From: Sulfitobacter sp. S190 | GTDB lineage: Bacteria > Pseudomonadota > Alphaproteobacteria > Rhodobacterales > Rhodobacteraceae | DNA length: 64,000 bases | Assembly: GCF_025141935.1 (NCBI RefSeq) | Contig: NZ_CP081124.1 | Span: forward strand, 14,482-78,481 | Direction of reading: 5' to 3' | Part shown: in pieces, positions 10,790 through 18,768 of the stretch | Layout of the letters: each line of letters begins with the position of its first letter | Numbering within the stretch: the stretch's first letter is position 1 | Made by a program: the position numbers and the translations under genes | Notes under the pieces: model-generated | Databases searched by the model: none | Told to the model about the DNA's origin: nothing | The model's input: only the letters and a program-made list of their open reading frames with translations

Positions 10790-10808
10790 GGTTTCGCCGC
10801 GAAACCTC
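10788..10808. promoter_or_regulatory. parS-like palindrome downstream of parB
   Basis: The best of the three copies: the 15-bp core at 10791-10805 is extended to a 21-bp perfect palindrome by flanking GAG/CTC and overlaps the parB stop codon. Only this copy is free of protein-coding constraint, so it is the best guide to the true binding site. Confidence 0.7.
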
Positions 10809-10810
10809 GA

Positions 10811-10836
10811 CTGATAAAAAAATCGTTTATTATCAG
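10811..10836 (+). terminator. AT-rich inverted repeat after parB
   Basis: CTGATAA at 10811-10817 and TTATCAG at 10830-10836 form 7-bp arms around an A/T-rich loop, immediately after the third parS-like site. It could end the parAB transcript, but there is no clear T-tract and the stem is weak. Confidence 0.3.
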
Positions 10837-10970
10837 TAACTTAAAATATGAGTAGTCTCGGCGTCGCAAAAAGATGCGCCGCTGGCCGCCACAGTATTGC
10901 CCTTTCGGTTCATTGCTCGTGCCATAGTTGGACTGTCTCAAGGTGGGGATGAAGCCGGTGGTGGACCCCT

Positions 10971-12260
10971 ATGAGCCGCGATGCATTTGAACAACGACTA
11001 AAGCGCCTGAAGGCGGCGGATGAGGCGCAGGAGACTGCGCAGGCAAAAGCGCCGACACCGCAGACAGGCCCGATCAGAAGCGCCAGAGCGCCGCGCAAGA
11101 AGCGGTCTTTGAGTGTGACGCATTTGAAGGTGCTGTTCGGCGCCATCGTGCTGGGGTTTACGGGATTGGTGATGGGGGGTGGCCTGTCGCCGGACGGGTT
11201 CAGCGTGGCGGAGCTGCGCCAAGAATTGATCGGTCCGGACACGGGCAAATCGCGCGAGAACCGCGAGGCCGTCGAGGCGGAACCGCGCTATCTCACGCTG
11301 CAGGGGTGGGCTTTCAACTCGCCGGGCGTGGCGAGCGCGGGGTTGCCGCCGCTGATGCTGGCCGACATCGCCACGGGGTTCGAAGATGCAACAGCGCAGA
11401 CCCATCCGGCCAAGCTGACGCCGTTTACGCCCAACAGGGCCTGCACCCTGCGCCGCCCCCAGCCGGAAGAAGTGGTGCACAACGTCCGTCTGGAAACCGG
11501 AAATCTGCATACCCCGGTCCATGCCTTTTCGAATGCGGAATTGTCCGAGGCGCTGATTGATCAGGTCGAGGGCCTGATGTCGCGGACGAAGCGGCACTAC
11601 AAGCTGGGCAGAATGGTCGACAGCCAGATGGCAATGGTCGACGTTTTCGTGACCGACACCAGCGCGCCCGTGTATCTGGTGTTGCAGGGTTTTCGGGCGC
11701 ATACGATCTGGAACGTGCATGCGGCTCCGGGCGTGCAGATCGCGCATGTGGCAATGATCGGTGCACAATCGGCGGTGGCGGGGCTGACCGCGCCTGCGAC
11801 GTTCGAAGCGATCCGGATTTCCGATTTCGTCACCGACTTTGAATATGGCGTCAACGAAGAGCCGCGCCCCTGTATGGTCGCACCGTATCTGCCGCCGCAA
11901 GCGGAGTGGACCACGATCGACGAGGCCCGCAGCGGCAACAAGCTGATGGAGAATTATCTGTATTCCCAGACCAACGGGGCGGAGGCCTACCGCCGCTGGT
12001 ATCTGTCTGCGGTCGGGATTGAGCCGTCGACAAATATGGTGGCGGTCAAACACGCGGCCCACGTTCTGGTGGGGCCGCGGCCGACGGCGCCGCTGGCCTA
12101 TGCCCCGCTGACCGGGCGGACCGCCTATATCACCAATGCCGACCGTTTTGCCGTGGGCGACACCCAGTTGCAGGCGATCCATCAATCGGTGCTGACCGCG
12201 GCGGCGGGCGGGGATTTGACCCGTCTGGTGCCCCCGCCGGTGCAAGGAGACCGGCCATGA
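10971..12260 (+). CDS. Membrane-anchored protein of unknown function
   Basis: 429 residues, family not recognised. A basic, Ala-rich cytoplasmic N-terminus (about 1-47) precedes one transmembrane segment (about 50-68, 'LKVLFGAIVLGFTGLVMGG'). The rest would be periplasmic, with single cysteines in 'NRACTLRRPQPEEVVHNVRL' and 'EPRPCMVAPYLPP'. It ends in an ATGA overlap with the next gene, so the two are translationally coupled and probably work together. A tandem of membrane-anchored proteins directly after parAB suggests a plasmid-maintenance, envelope or conjugation-related role, but nothing in the sequence proves that. Confidence 0.7.
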   Translation: MSRDAFEQRLKRLKAADEAQETAQAKAPTPQTGPIRSARAPRKKRSLSVTHLKVLFGAIVLGFTGLVMGGGLSPDGFSVAELRQELIGPDTGKSRENREAVEAEPRYLTLQGWAFNSPGVASAGLPPLMLADIATGFEDATAQTHPAKLTPFTPNRACTLRRPQPEEVVHNVRLETGNLHTPVHAFSNAELSEALIDQVEGLMSRTKRHYKLGRMVDSQMAMVDVFVTDTSAPVYLVLQGFRAHTIWNVHAAPGVQIAHVAMIGAQSAVAGLTAPATFEAIRISDFVTDFEYGVNEEPRPCMVAPYLPPQAEWTTIDEARSGNKLMENYLYSQTNGAEAYRRWYLSAVGIEPSTNMVAVKHAAHVLVGPRPTAPLAYAPLTGRTAYITNADRFAVGDTQLQAIHQSVLTAAAGGDLTRLVPPPVQGDRP

Positions 12261-13138
12261 AGTATCTCTATCCCCTGGTCGTTGCGGTGATCGTCGGATT
12301 GTCGGCCCTGTGGTACGTGCCCTCGATGATATGGGGGTATCAGGTGAGCATGGCCACGACCCGGGGATCAGACGTAAGCCCGGAGAGGTTTGCCGAACTG
12401 ATAAAGGGGCCTGCGCCGGTGCGTTGGATCAGGGGCCGCAAGGAAATGCGGGCCTACTATGACATGGCGCAATTCAGCAAACGCCGCACAGTGCGGGTGC
12501 AATTCGAGCGCCGTTTCGACAGCCTGCTGGCCGAGGGCGAGGCCGCGCCTGACCCTGCGCTGCATCTGTTGTATGCCAAGGCGCGGGCCCCGCAGCTGCT
12601 GACGACGTTTTGTGCCGAACTGCTGGTGGGATATGCGTCAAGCTGTCTGGTGGGGGAGGCGGATGCACGGCTGCGCGACGGCGGGCGTGTCGATCTGTCC
12701 GGCAGTTTGCAGATCGTGCCCCGTTTTCACCCCGGCGCGGTGGCGGATGTCGAGAATGGCGAATTCATCAAGGTGTATGCCGATCTTGCGCTGAATGCTG
12801 CGCGGGAATTCACCCCCGAGACACGCGCGTTGATGTCGCGCCGCGCGGTGGCCCTGTGTGCCGCATTGCGCGCGGAGTTCGGCAATTGCGTGGTGGGCAA
12901 CCTGCAACTGCGCACGCAGGGCAGGGGGCCGGATGCGGCGCGGACCTATACCATGCAAGCGTCGGCGCAATTGGTTGTATATGCCGATCGGATCCGTGTG
13001 GGGAAAGATGACGTGACCCAGGTTGTCGAGGACGGGCGGCGCATATTGGTCAGCTGGGCGCAGGCCCGTGGGCGGATGGCACATTTTGCAGATCTTGCAG
13101 CCCGCATTGCGCCATGGCGATCGACAGCTCACTTTTGA
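12257..13138 (+). CDS. Signal-anchored protein of unknown function
   Basis: 293 residues, not recognised. The N-terminus ('YLYPLVVAVIVGLSALWYVPSM') is an uncleaved signal anchor; the remainder looks periplasmic, with cysteines in 'FCAELLVGYASSCLVGEA' and 'VALCAALRAEFGNCVVG' that could form disulphides. Start at 12257 is supported by GGAG 8 bp upstream and by the ATGA overlap with the preceding gene. The last 89 bp overlap the 3' end of the convergent hydroxy-acid dehydrogenase gene. Confidence 0.7.
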   Translation: MKYLYPLVVAVIVGLSALWYVPSMIWGYQVSMATTRGSDVSPERFAELIKGPAPVRWIRGRKEMRAYYDMAQFSKRRTVRVQFERRFDSLLAEGEAAPDPALHLLYAKARAPQLLTTFCAELLVGYASSCLVGEADARLRDGGRVDLSGSLQIVPRFHPGAVADVENGEFIKVYADLALNAAREFTPETRALMSRRAVALCAALRAEFGNCVVGNLQLRTQGRGPDAARTYTMQASAQLVVYADRIRVGKDDVTQVVEDGRRILVSWAQARGRMAHFADLAARIAPWRSTAHF

Positions 13139-14174
13139 AGACCGACCAAAGCTGGTTCAGGCCCGCTTCGCCGCCCGCGGCCATGGCGAATTGCAACGAC
13201 CGTCCGAAGAAGGTGAAATCGGCCCCCCGTGTGAGCGCACGCAGCACGTCTTCGCCCGAGCGCAGGCCGCTGTCATAGAAGAGCGGGAAATCGGGGCCGA
13301 CGGCGGCGCGGATGTCGGGCAGCACGTCGATGGGGGCAGGGGCGCTTTCGAGCTGGCGTGCGCCGTGGCTGGAGACCTGAATGGCATCGACGCCGGCGCG
13401 CTGCAGCGCCTGTGCATCGCGCGCGTCCAGCACGCCCTTGACCACGAGATTGCCCGGCCACATATCGCGCAGCCGCGCCAGCGTGTCCCACGTGGCGCGT
13501 GCGCGGCTTTCGGTGCGGTCAAAGCTGTAGCCCGGCATGTCGAAGTTGGCCATTTGCGGTTTGCCCGCGGCCAGTGACGTCAGTGACCAGCGCGGGTGCA
13601 GGGCGAAGTCGATGAACTGGCGCGGTCCGATGCGGAAGGGCATCTTGAACCCGTGACGCAATTCGCGGGGCCGCCGGCCCACCTCAGGCACATCGACCGT
13701 GAGCACCAGCGTTTTGTACCCCGCGGAGCGGGCCCGTTCGACCAGCTTGAAGGTGCCGGTCCCGTCGCCCGAAAAATAGAGCTGGAACCACGCGTGGCCC
13801 TGCGCCACCTCGATGATCTTTTCCAGCGGGGTGGAGGCGACGGTGGAGACGCCGTGCGGGATGCTGTGACGGGCCGCAAGGCGCGCCAGCATGAGGTCCG
13901 CGCCGGGGGCCGAGAGATTGCACATGCCCATGGGCGCGATGCCGAACGGCATGTCGGCCGGTGCCCCGAAAAGGGTGGTGGCGAGGGACCGTTGGCTGAC
14001 ATCACGCAGGACGCGTGGCCGCAGCGTGATTGCGTCAAGCGCCGCCCGGGTGCGCGCGGCCCCGGTTTCCGCGCCCGCGGCCCCGTCGATGTAGTCGAAT
14101 ATCATCCACGGCAAGCGCCGTTTGGCCAGCCGCCGCGCGTCCATTGCGGAATGGATATGCGCAGCGGCGGCCAT
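13050..14174 (-). CDS. FMN-dependent alpha-hydroxy-acid dehydrogenase (sulfolactate dehydrogenase candidate)
   Basis: 374 residues, full length for the LldD/glycolate oxidase family, a TIM barrel with FMN that oxidises 2-hydroxy acids to 2-oxo acids. Seen: 'PFGIAPMGMCNLSAPGAD' near 76-93, 'WFQLYF' at 129-134, 'VVKGVL' with the FMN lysine K246, and the active-site 'SSHGARQLESAPAPIDVLP' with catalytic H270. It is the last gene of the sulfonate operon, 3 bp after comE. By context the likely substrate is sulfolactate, giving sulfopyruvate for ComDE, the role assigned to SlcD in Roseovarius. That substrate is inferred; an ordinary lactate oxidase would look the same. Its 3' end overlaps the convergent unknown gene by 89 bp. 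Confidence 0.85.
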   Translation of the reverse strand: MAAAAHIHSAMDARRLAKRRLPWMIFDYIDGAAGAETGAARTRAALDAITLRPRVLRDVSQRSLATTLFGAPADMPFGIAPMGMCNLSAPGADLMLARLAARHSIPHGVSTVASTPLEKIIEVAQGHAWFQLYFSGDGTGTFKLVERARSAGYKTLVLTVDVPEVGRRPRELRHGFKMPFRIGPRQFIDFALHPRWSLTSLAAGKPQMANFDMPGYSFDRTESRARATWDTLARLRDMWPGNLVVKGVLDARDAQALQRAGVDAIQVSSHGARQLESAPAPIDVLPDIRAAVGPDFPLFYDSGLRSGEDVLRALTRGADFTFFGRSLQFAMAAGGEAGLNQLWSVFKSELSIAMAQCGLQDLQNVPSAHGPAPS

Positions 14175-14177
14175 GGG

Positions 14178-14732
14178 TCAGGCCTGAACCGCTTTCATGA
14201 AGCGATCCTTGATGATGACCGGATCCATCGTGATCACCGGCATCTTGGCGTTGCCGCTGTCGCATTTGACGACCATCACGGTGGCCTTGCCGCCGTCGAT
14301 CGCCTCTTGCAGGGCTTTGCCGGTGTCGACGTCCTGCACCTCGACCACGTTGTCGCAGCCCGCGGCACGGGCCATGGCCGCCAGATCGGTCTTCTTGCCC
14401 GTATAGGTGGGCTGATCGCCGGTGGAGCCGTAGGAGCCGTTGTCGATGATCATCAGGATGTAGTTGCCGGGGGCGTTGTTGCCGATGGTCGGCAGGGTGC
14501 CGAGGTTGGTCAGCACAGAGCCGTCACCGTCGATGGAGATGACCGTCTTGGGCTGCGCCAGCGCGAGGCCCAGACCGATGGAGGACGACAGACCCATGGT
14601 GCCCAGCATGTAGAAATTGGTGGGCTGGTCATCGATGGCGTGCAGTTCCTGGCTGGGGATGCCGATGTTGCAGACGATCAGCTGATCGCGCAGGATCGGG
14701 GCGATTTCTTTGAGAATTTCGGAACGGATCAT
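14178..14732 (-). CDS. comE: Sulfopyruvate decarboxylase, beta subunit
   Basis: 184 residues, TPP-binding half of the two-subunit decarboxylase that turns 3-sulfopyruvate into sulfoacetaldehyde and CO2. The TPP/Mg motif is clear: 'ISIDGDGSVLTNLGTLPTIG' followed by 'LMIIDNGSYGSTGDQPT'. The N-terminal 'GIPSQELHAIDDQPTNFYMLGTMGLSSSIGLGLAL' matches ComE. The ATG at 14732 overlaps the comD stop (ATGA), so the subunits are coupled. A longer in-frame extension to 15074 lies over comD and is not used. Confidence 0.93.
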   Translation of the reverse strand: MIRSEILKEIAPILRDQLIVCNIGIPSQELHAIDDQPTNFYMLGTMGLSSSIGLGLALAQPKTVISIDGDGSVLTNLGTLPTIGNNAPGNYILMIIDNGSYGSTGDQPTYTGKKTDLAAMARAAGCDNVVEVQDVDTGKALQEAIDGGKATVMVVKCDSGNAKMPVITMDPVIIKDRFMKAVQA

Positions 14733-15235
14733 TGGTCGCCGTAGCCTCCCCAGAAGTTGGCGTCGGTCAGGATGGCGACCGGCTTGTTGCACATGAAGGT
14801 GTATTTGAGGATGTTGTCGAATTCCTCGACATCGCTTTGCCAGTGGAAGTGGTAGGTGGGGATGTTCAGCTGCGCCAGAAGCGCCTTGGTGTGAACGGCC
14901 ATTTCGACCTGGCAGGCGACGGGTTCGCGCAGTTCGCCGCGGTAGGAGATGATCATCGGCAGCGGCATGCGGTAGTACTGTGTCAGCGTCGCCAGCGTGT
15001 TGATGGTCACGCCGATGGCGGTGTTCTGCATGATGATCGCGGGACGTTTGCCGCCCATGAACGCGCCCGCGCACAGGCCCATGCCTTCGTCTTCCTTGTT
15101 GGACGGGATGTGGAAGATCTCTTCCCGTGCGTCGATTTCATCGATCACACCGGCCAGCTGTTTGCAGGGCACGGTGGTCACAAAGGAAACGTCGTTCGCA
15201 ACAAGATCATCCGTGATCTTCTTGTCGATATTCAT
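14729..15235 (-). CDS. comD: Sulfopyruvate decarboxylase, alpha subunit
   Basis: 168 residues, pyrimidine-binding half of the decarboxylase. 'TTVPCKQLAGVIDEI' and 'IPSNKEDEGMGLCAGAFMGGKRPAIIMQNTAIG' carry the conserved Glu that activates TPP (in 'NKEDEGMG'). The gene precedes and overlaps comE by 4 bp. Split comD/comE genes are typical of bacterial sulfolactate or DHPS pathways, whereas methanogens use them for coenzyme M synthesis. Here the operon is clearly catabolic. Confidence 0.93.
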   Translation of the reverse strand: MNIDKKITDDLVANDVSFVTTVPCKQLAGVIDEIDAREEIFHIPSNKEDEGMGLCAGAFMGGKRPAIIMQNTAIGVTINTLATLTQYYRMPLPMIISYRGELREPVACQVEMAVHTKALLAQLNIPTYHFHWQSDVEEFDNILKYTFMCNKPVAILTDANFWGGYGDQ

Positions 15236-15285
15236 GTCTTTTCTGCCTTTCGGGTTGGTGCGCGCGGACGCGCGGATGCGGGAAT

Positions 15286-15696
15286 TCAGCTGCTTCGGTA
15301 GACGTGCACCGCGCAGGGCGCGTGGCGCACGACGCGGGCGGCCGTGGAACCCAGCAGATAGTCGCTGAGCCCGGGTTTATGGGAACCGATCACGATACAG
15401 TCGATACCGTGGTCCGTCGCATGGTCGATGATGGTGCGGTAGGTGTGGCCCTTGACGATAAGCGCCGACAACTGCGGATGTGCGGCGGTTTTTTCGTGCA
15501 GGCGTTCCTTGGCGCGTTTGAAGCCTTCCTCGATCATTTCGTCGTCGAGATACGCACGCACGGAGCCTTGTGGGGCCTCGTAGACGTGCAGCGCCGTGAT
15601 CTGCCCGCCGTCACCGGCGAGTGCGGTTGCCACGGCAAGCGTGTGCTCCGACAGATCATGATCGAGTGCCATGGGTACGAGAATTCTGCTGTACAT
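15286..15696 (-). CDS. Universal stress protein, UspA family
   Basis: 136 residues, single Usp domain. The ATP-binding signature G-2x-G-9x-G-S/T is visible as 'GSHKPGLSDYLLGSTAARVVRHAPCAV' near the C-terminus, so this belongs to the ATP-binding class. Usp genes are often found inside TRAP-transporter operons, where they may tune transport to energy state. Its placement between comD and the dehydrogenases, with short gaps on both sides, shows co-transcription. Confidence 0.9.
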   Translation of the reverse strand: MYSRILVPMALDHDLSEHTLAVATALAGDGGQITALHVYEAPQGSVRAYLDDEMIEEGFKRAKERLHEKTAAHPQLSALIVKGHTYRTIIDHATDHGIDCIVIGSHKPGLSDYLLGSTAARVVRHAPCAVHVYRSS

Positions 15697-15708
15697 TGCG
15701 CTGTCCTT

Positions 15709-16689
15709 TCAGGCCCAGGGGTCCAGAATGATTTTCGGTGCCGCCACCCGTCCTGCCCGCAGGTCCTGAAAGGCGGCGAAGCCGTCGGACAGGGGGCGCG
15801 TTTCGGTCCAGTCCAGCGGACCCAGACGGCCATCGAAGATGGCGGCGGCGGTATCGCGGAAGTCCTGCGCGGTGTAGGTGTAGGTGCCGATGAAGGTGAT
15901 TTCTTGCAGGGTCATGCGCCGTATGTCCAGCCCGCCGGTATCCTCGCCCAATCCGACATGCGCGATGACGCCGCCGGGCAGGGCCTGTGCCGATGCGGTC
16001 GCGCGGGTTGCGCCGTATCCGACCGCGTCGATGATCAGCGGGTAGCTGTCGGCGACCTCGGCGGTGGTCCGCTGGCCGCAGCGGTCGGTGAGGAACGCGC
16101 GGCGGGCATCGTTGGGCTCCGCGATGGTGACGTCCTCGATGCCCATTGCGCGCAACGCCAGTGCGGCGGCAAGCCCGATGGCCCCGCCGCCGATGACCAG
16201 CGCGCGTTTTTCCATCGACGGGTGAAGGGCCTCGAGCGCCAGACGCGCGGCGTGCCAGCTGACCGCCAGCGGTTCGGCCAGCGATGCCTTTGCCGCGCTG
16301 ACACCATCGGGGACGGTGACCAGATTGCTGTCGGGCATGGTGATGAACTGCGCAAACGCCCCTTCGCGCGGCGGCATGGAGATGATTTGACGGGTCGGGC
16401 AGAGGTTTTCCCGCCCCGACCTGCAGGCCGCACAGGTGCCGCAGGTGACAAGCGGGTTGACGGTGACGCGGGTGCCGTCGCGCGGCCCGCCCTGGATCGT
16501 GCCTGCCGCTTCGTGGCCGAGGATCAGCGGGGCAGGGCGGCGTGCGTCGTGGCCCAGATAGGCGTGCATGTCCGACCCGCAGATGCCCACCGCATCGACC
16601 CGGATCAGGTGGTCGTCGGTGCCTGCCACGGCATCCGCCACATCGCGGAAGCCCAAAGTTTCGACGCCGTCGTAAACGAGGGCTTTCAT
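15709..16689 (-). CDS. Zinc-dependent MDR alcohol dehydrogenase (DHPS pathway)
   Basis: 326 residues, medium-chain dehydrogenase. The catalytic zinc site is marked by 'GICGSDMHAYLGHD' and 'ILGHEAAG'; the structural zinc site is 'CGTCAACRSGRENLC'; the NAD(P) Rossmann motif is 'VIGGGAIGLAAALALRAMG'. The ATG at 16689 overlaps the SDR stop. In DHPS degraders two extra dehydrogenases (HpsO and HpsP) accompany HpsN and are thought to interconvert DHPS enantiomers through sulfohydroxyacetone; this gene and the SDR are the obvious counterparts. Which is O and which is P cannot be fixed here. Confidence 0.88.
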   Translation of the reverse strand: MKALVYDGVETLGFRDVADAVAGTDDHLIRVDAVGICGSDMHAYLGHDARRPAPLILGHEAAGTIQGGPRDGTRVTVNPLVTCGTCAACRSGRENLCPTRQIISMPPREGAFAQFITMPDSNLVTVPDGVSAAKASLAEPLAVSWHAARLALEALHPSMEKRALVIGGGAIGLAAALALRAMGIEDVTIAEPNDARRAFLTDRCGQRTTAEVADSYPLIIDAVGYGATRATASAQALPGGVIAHVGLGEDTGGLDIRRMTLQEITFIGTYTYTAQDFRDTAAAIFDGRLGPLDWTETRPLSDGFAAFQDLRAGRVAAPKIILDPWA

Positions 16690-17450
16690 TTCGCGGTAAA
16701 CCCCCCGTCGACCATCAGGACCTGCCCCGTCACATAGGATGATGCGTCCGAGCACAGGAACAGGATCGGCCCGTCCATATCGCCAAGCGTGCCGTTGCGC
16801 CCCATGCAAGTTTGTGCCGCATTGCGTGCGGCGCGGTCGGCATCGTCGAAGACGGCCGCCGTCAGTTCGGTGGGAAAGAACCCCGGCCCGATGGCATTGG
16901 CGGTGATCCCGTGGGGCGACCATGCTTCGGCCATCGCGCGGGTCAGCTGGGCGATGCCTGCCTTTGTCGCGCCGTATGCGATGCCGCCGGGAAAGGCGCG
17001 CGTGGTTTGCAGCGACGCGAAGTTCACGATGCGGCCCCAGCCCTTGGCCTTCATGGCGGGCACGAGGGTCTGGCTGAGGAAAAAGGGGGCCGTGAGGTTG
17101 AGCGCCAGCGTCTGGTCCCAGCCCTCGGGCGTGACGTCATCGGCGGGTTCGCGGGTGTTGATGCCCGCGGCGTGGACCACGATGTCGGGCGCCCCGAAGG
17201 GCGCGGCAAGCGCCTGCGCCAGATCGGCGGTGGCGCTGCGGTCCGCCACGTCAGCGGTGACGGCGGCGGCGGTATCCGCGCCGATGTCGGAGACGAGCGC
17301 CTCCAGCGCGTCGGCGCGGCGCGCCACGCCCACCACGCGCGCCCCGGCGCCCGCAAGCGCCAGTGCCGCCTGGCGGCCCAGACCGGAACTGGCACCGGTG
17401 ACACAGGCCACCTTGCCACTCAGGTCAAACAGGGCAGCCGGATGTGCCAT
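16686..17450 (-). CDS. Short-chain dehydrogenase/reductase (DHPS pathway)
   Basis: 254 residues, classical SDR. Cofactor motif 'TGASSGLGRQAALAL' (TGxxxGxG), 'HAAGIN' (NAG-like), and catalytic residues in 'IVNFASLQTTRAFPGGIAYGATKAG' (S...Y-x3-K). C-terminal 'VTGQVLMVDGGFTAK' is typical. The start codon at 17450 shares one base with the hpsN stop (TGATG). It probably acts with the neighbouring zinc dehydrogenase on C2 of dihydroxypropanesulfonate; substrate inferred from context only. Confidence 0.88.
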   Translation of the reverse strand: MAHPAALFDLSGKVACVTGASSGLGRQAALALAGAGARVVGVARRADALEALVSDIGADTAAAVTADVADRSATADLAQALAAPFGAPDIVVHAAGINTREPADDVTPEGWDQTLALNLTAPFFLSQTLVPAMKAKGWGRIVNFASLQTTRAFPGGIAYGATKAGIAQLTRAMAEAWSPHGITANAIGPGFFPTELTAAVFDDADRAARNAAQTCMGRNGTLGDMDGPILFLCSDASSYVTGQVLMVDGGFTAK

Positions 17451-18757
17451 CAGCCTTCGGCCGACAGATCGAAGTTTTCGCCGGGGAAGTATTTCGCCAG
17501 CCGCACGTCGGCCGCGCGCGCGTGGCCTTCCATGCCTTCGAGCCGCGAAATGCGGGCCGTCGCCTCGGCCACGGCCTTGGAGCCGTCGCGGGTGGCGCGC
17601 TGCCACGTGACGATTTTCATGTATTTGTGCACCGACAGCCCGCCGGTATAGCTGGCCGCACCGGAGGTGGGCAGCACGTGGTTGGTGCCTGTTGCCTTGT
17701 CCCCGTAGGACACGGTGGTTTCTTCGCCCAGAAACAGCGAGCCGTAGCAGGTGAGCCGGTTGAGCCACCAGTCGAGGTCTTCGGCCTGTACGGTGAGGTG
17801 TTCGGGTGCGTATTCGTCCGAACAGGCGGCCATGTCTTCGCGGTCCTTGCACACGATCACTTCGGCGTAGTCACGCCATGCGGCGAAGGCGTTGTCGCGG
17901 TTGAGCTGGGGCAGATCCTCGATCATGCCGGGCACCAGTTCCATGACCTTTTCGGCGAGTGCCCGGTCGTCGGTGACCAGCCAGACCGGCGAATTGTAGC
18001 CGTGTTCGGCCTGGCTGACCAAATCGGTGGCCACGATATGCGCGTCGGCGTCCTTGTCGGCGAGCACGAGGCTGTCGGTGGGCCCCGCGATCATGTCGAT
18101 GCCCACGCGGCCGAAGAGGATGCGTTTGGCTTCGGCGACGAACTGGTTGCCCGGGCCCACGAGGATGTTGGCCTTGGGCAGACCGAAAAGTCCGAAGGTC
18201 ATCGCGGCCACGCCCTGCACGCCGCCCATCGCCATGATCTTGTCCGCGCCGCAGATGTGCGCGGCATAGACGATCGCGGGATTGACGCCTTCGTCGGGGC
18301 GGGGGGGCGAGCAGGCGGTGATGTGTTCGCAGCCCGCCACCTTGGCGGTTGTCACGGTCATGATTGCGCTGGCGATGTGGCTATAGCGTCCGCCGGGCAC
18401 ATAGCAGCCCGCGGCATCCACCGGAATCGCCTTTTGACCCGCCACGAACCCCGGCGCGATTTCCATCTCGACGTCTTCCACGGTGCTTTTTTGCAATTCG
18501 GCAAAGCGTTTGACGTTGTCGTGGGCGAAGCGGATATCGGCCTTGAGCTTTTCGGGCACGCGGGCGATTGCGGCGTCGATTTCATCCTGCGTGAGCAAGA
18601 CATTGCCCTCGTAGCGGTCGAATTTCTTGGCGTATTCCATCGCCTTGGCATCGCCGCCCGCTTCGATGTCCGACAGGATGTTCTTGACGGTCTCGTGGGT
18701 TTCGGAGGCATCCGACTTGGCGGTCAGGGTGGCTTTTTTCAGGTAGTCGCGGGTCAT
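17450..18757 (-). CDS. hpsN: Sulfopropanediol 3-dehydrogenase, HpsN
   Basis: 435 residues, histidinol-dehydrogenase fold. Zinc/catalytic segments are all present: 'ILVGPGNQFVAEAKR', 'GPTDSLVLAD', 'SQAEHGYNSP', 'EYAPEHLTV' and 'GTNHVLPTSGAASYTGGLSVHKYMK'. The replacement of the histidine-biosynthesis 'YSGVSLDDFVK'-type ending by 'YTGGLSVHKYMK', and the setting with TRAP genes and comDE, point to HpsN rather than HisD. HpsN oxidises (R)-2,3-dihydroxypropane-1-sulfonate to (R)-sulfolactate with two NAD+. It lies 11 bp after the DctM gene. Confidence 0.88.
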   Translation of the reverse strand: MTRDYLKKATLTAKSDASETHETVKNILSDIEAGGDAKAMEYAKKFDRYEGNVLLTQDEIDAAIARVPEKLKADIRFAHDNVKRFAELQKSTVEDVEMEIAPGFVAGQKAIPVDAAGCYVPGGRYSHIASAIMTVTTAKVAGCEHITACSPPRPDEGVNPAIVYAAHICGADKIMAMGGVQGVAAMTFGLFGLPKANILVGPGNQFVAEAKRILFGRVGIDMIAGPTDSLVLADKDADAHIVATDLVSQAEHGYNSPVWLVTDDRALAEKVMELVPGMIEDLPQLNRDNAFAAWRDYAEVIVCKDREDMAACSDEYAPEHLTVQAEDLDWWLNRLTCYGSLFLGEETTVSYGDKATGTNHVLPTSGAASYTGGLSVHKYMKIVTWQRATRDGSKAVAEATARISRLEGMEGHARAADVRLAKYFPGENFDLSAEG

Positions 18758-18768
18758 GGAGGATAATC

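Noticed and set aside
17444..18766. 440-codon plus-strand frame over hpsN
   Set aside because: Complete shadow of hpsN, with His/Gly-rich unnatural composition.
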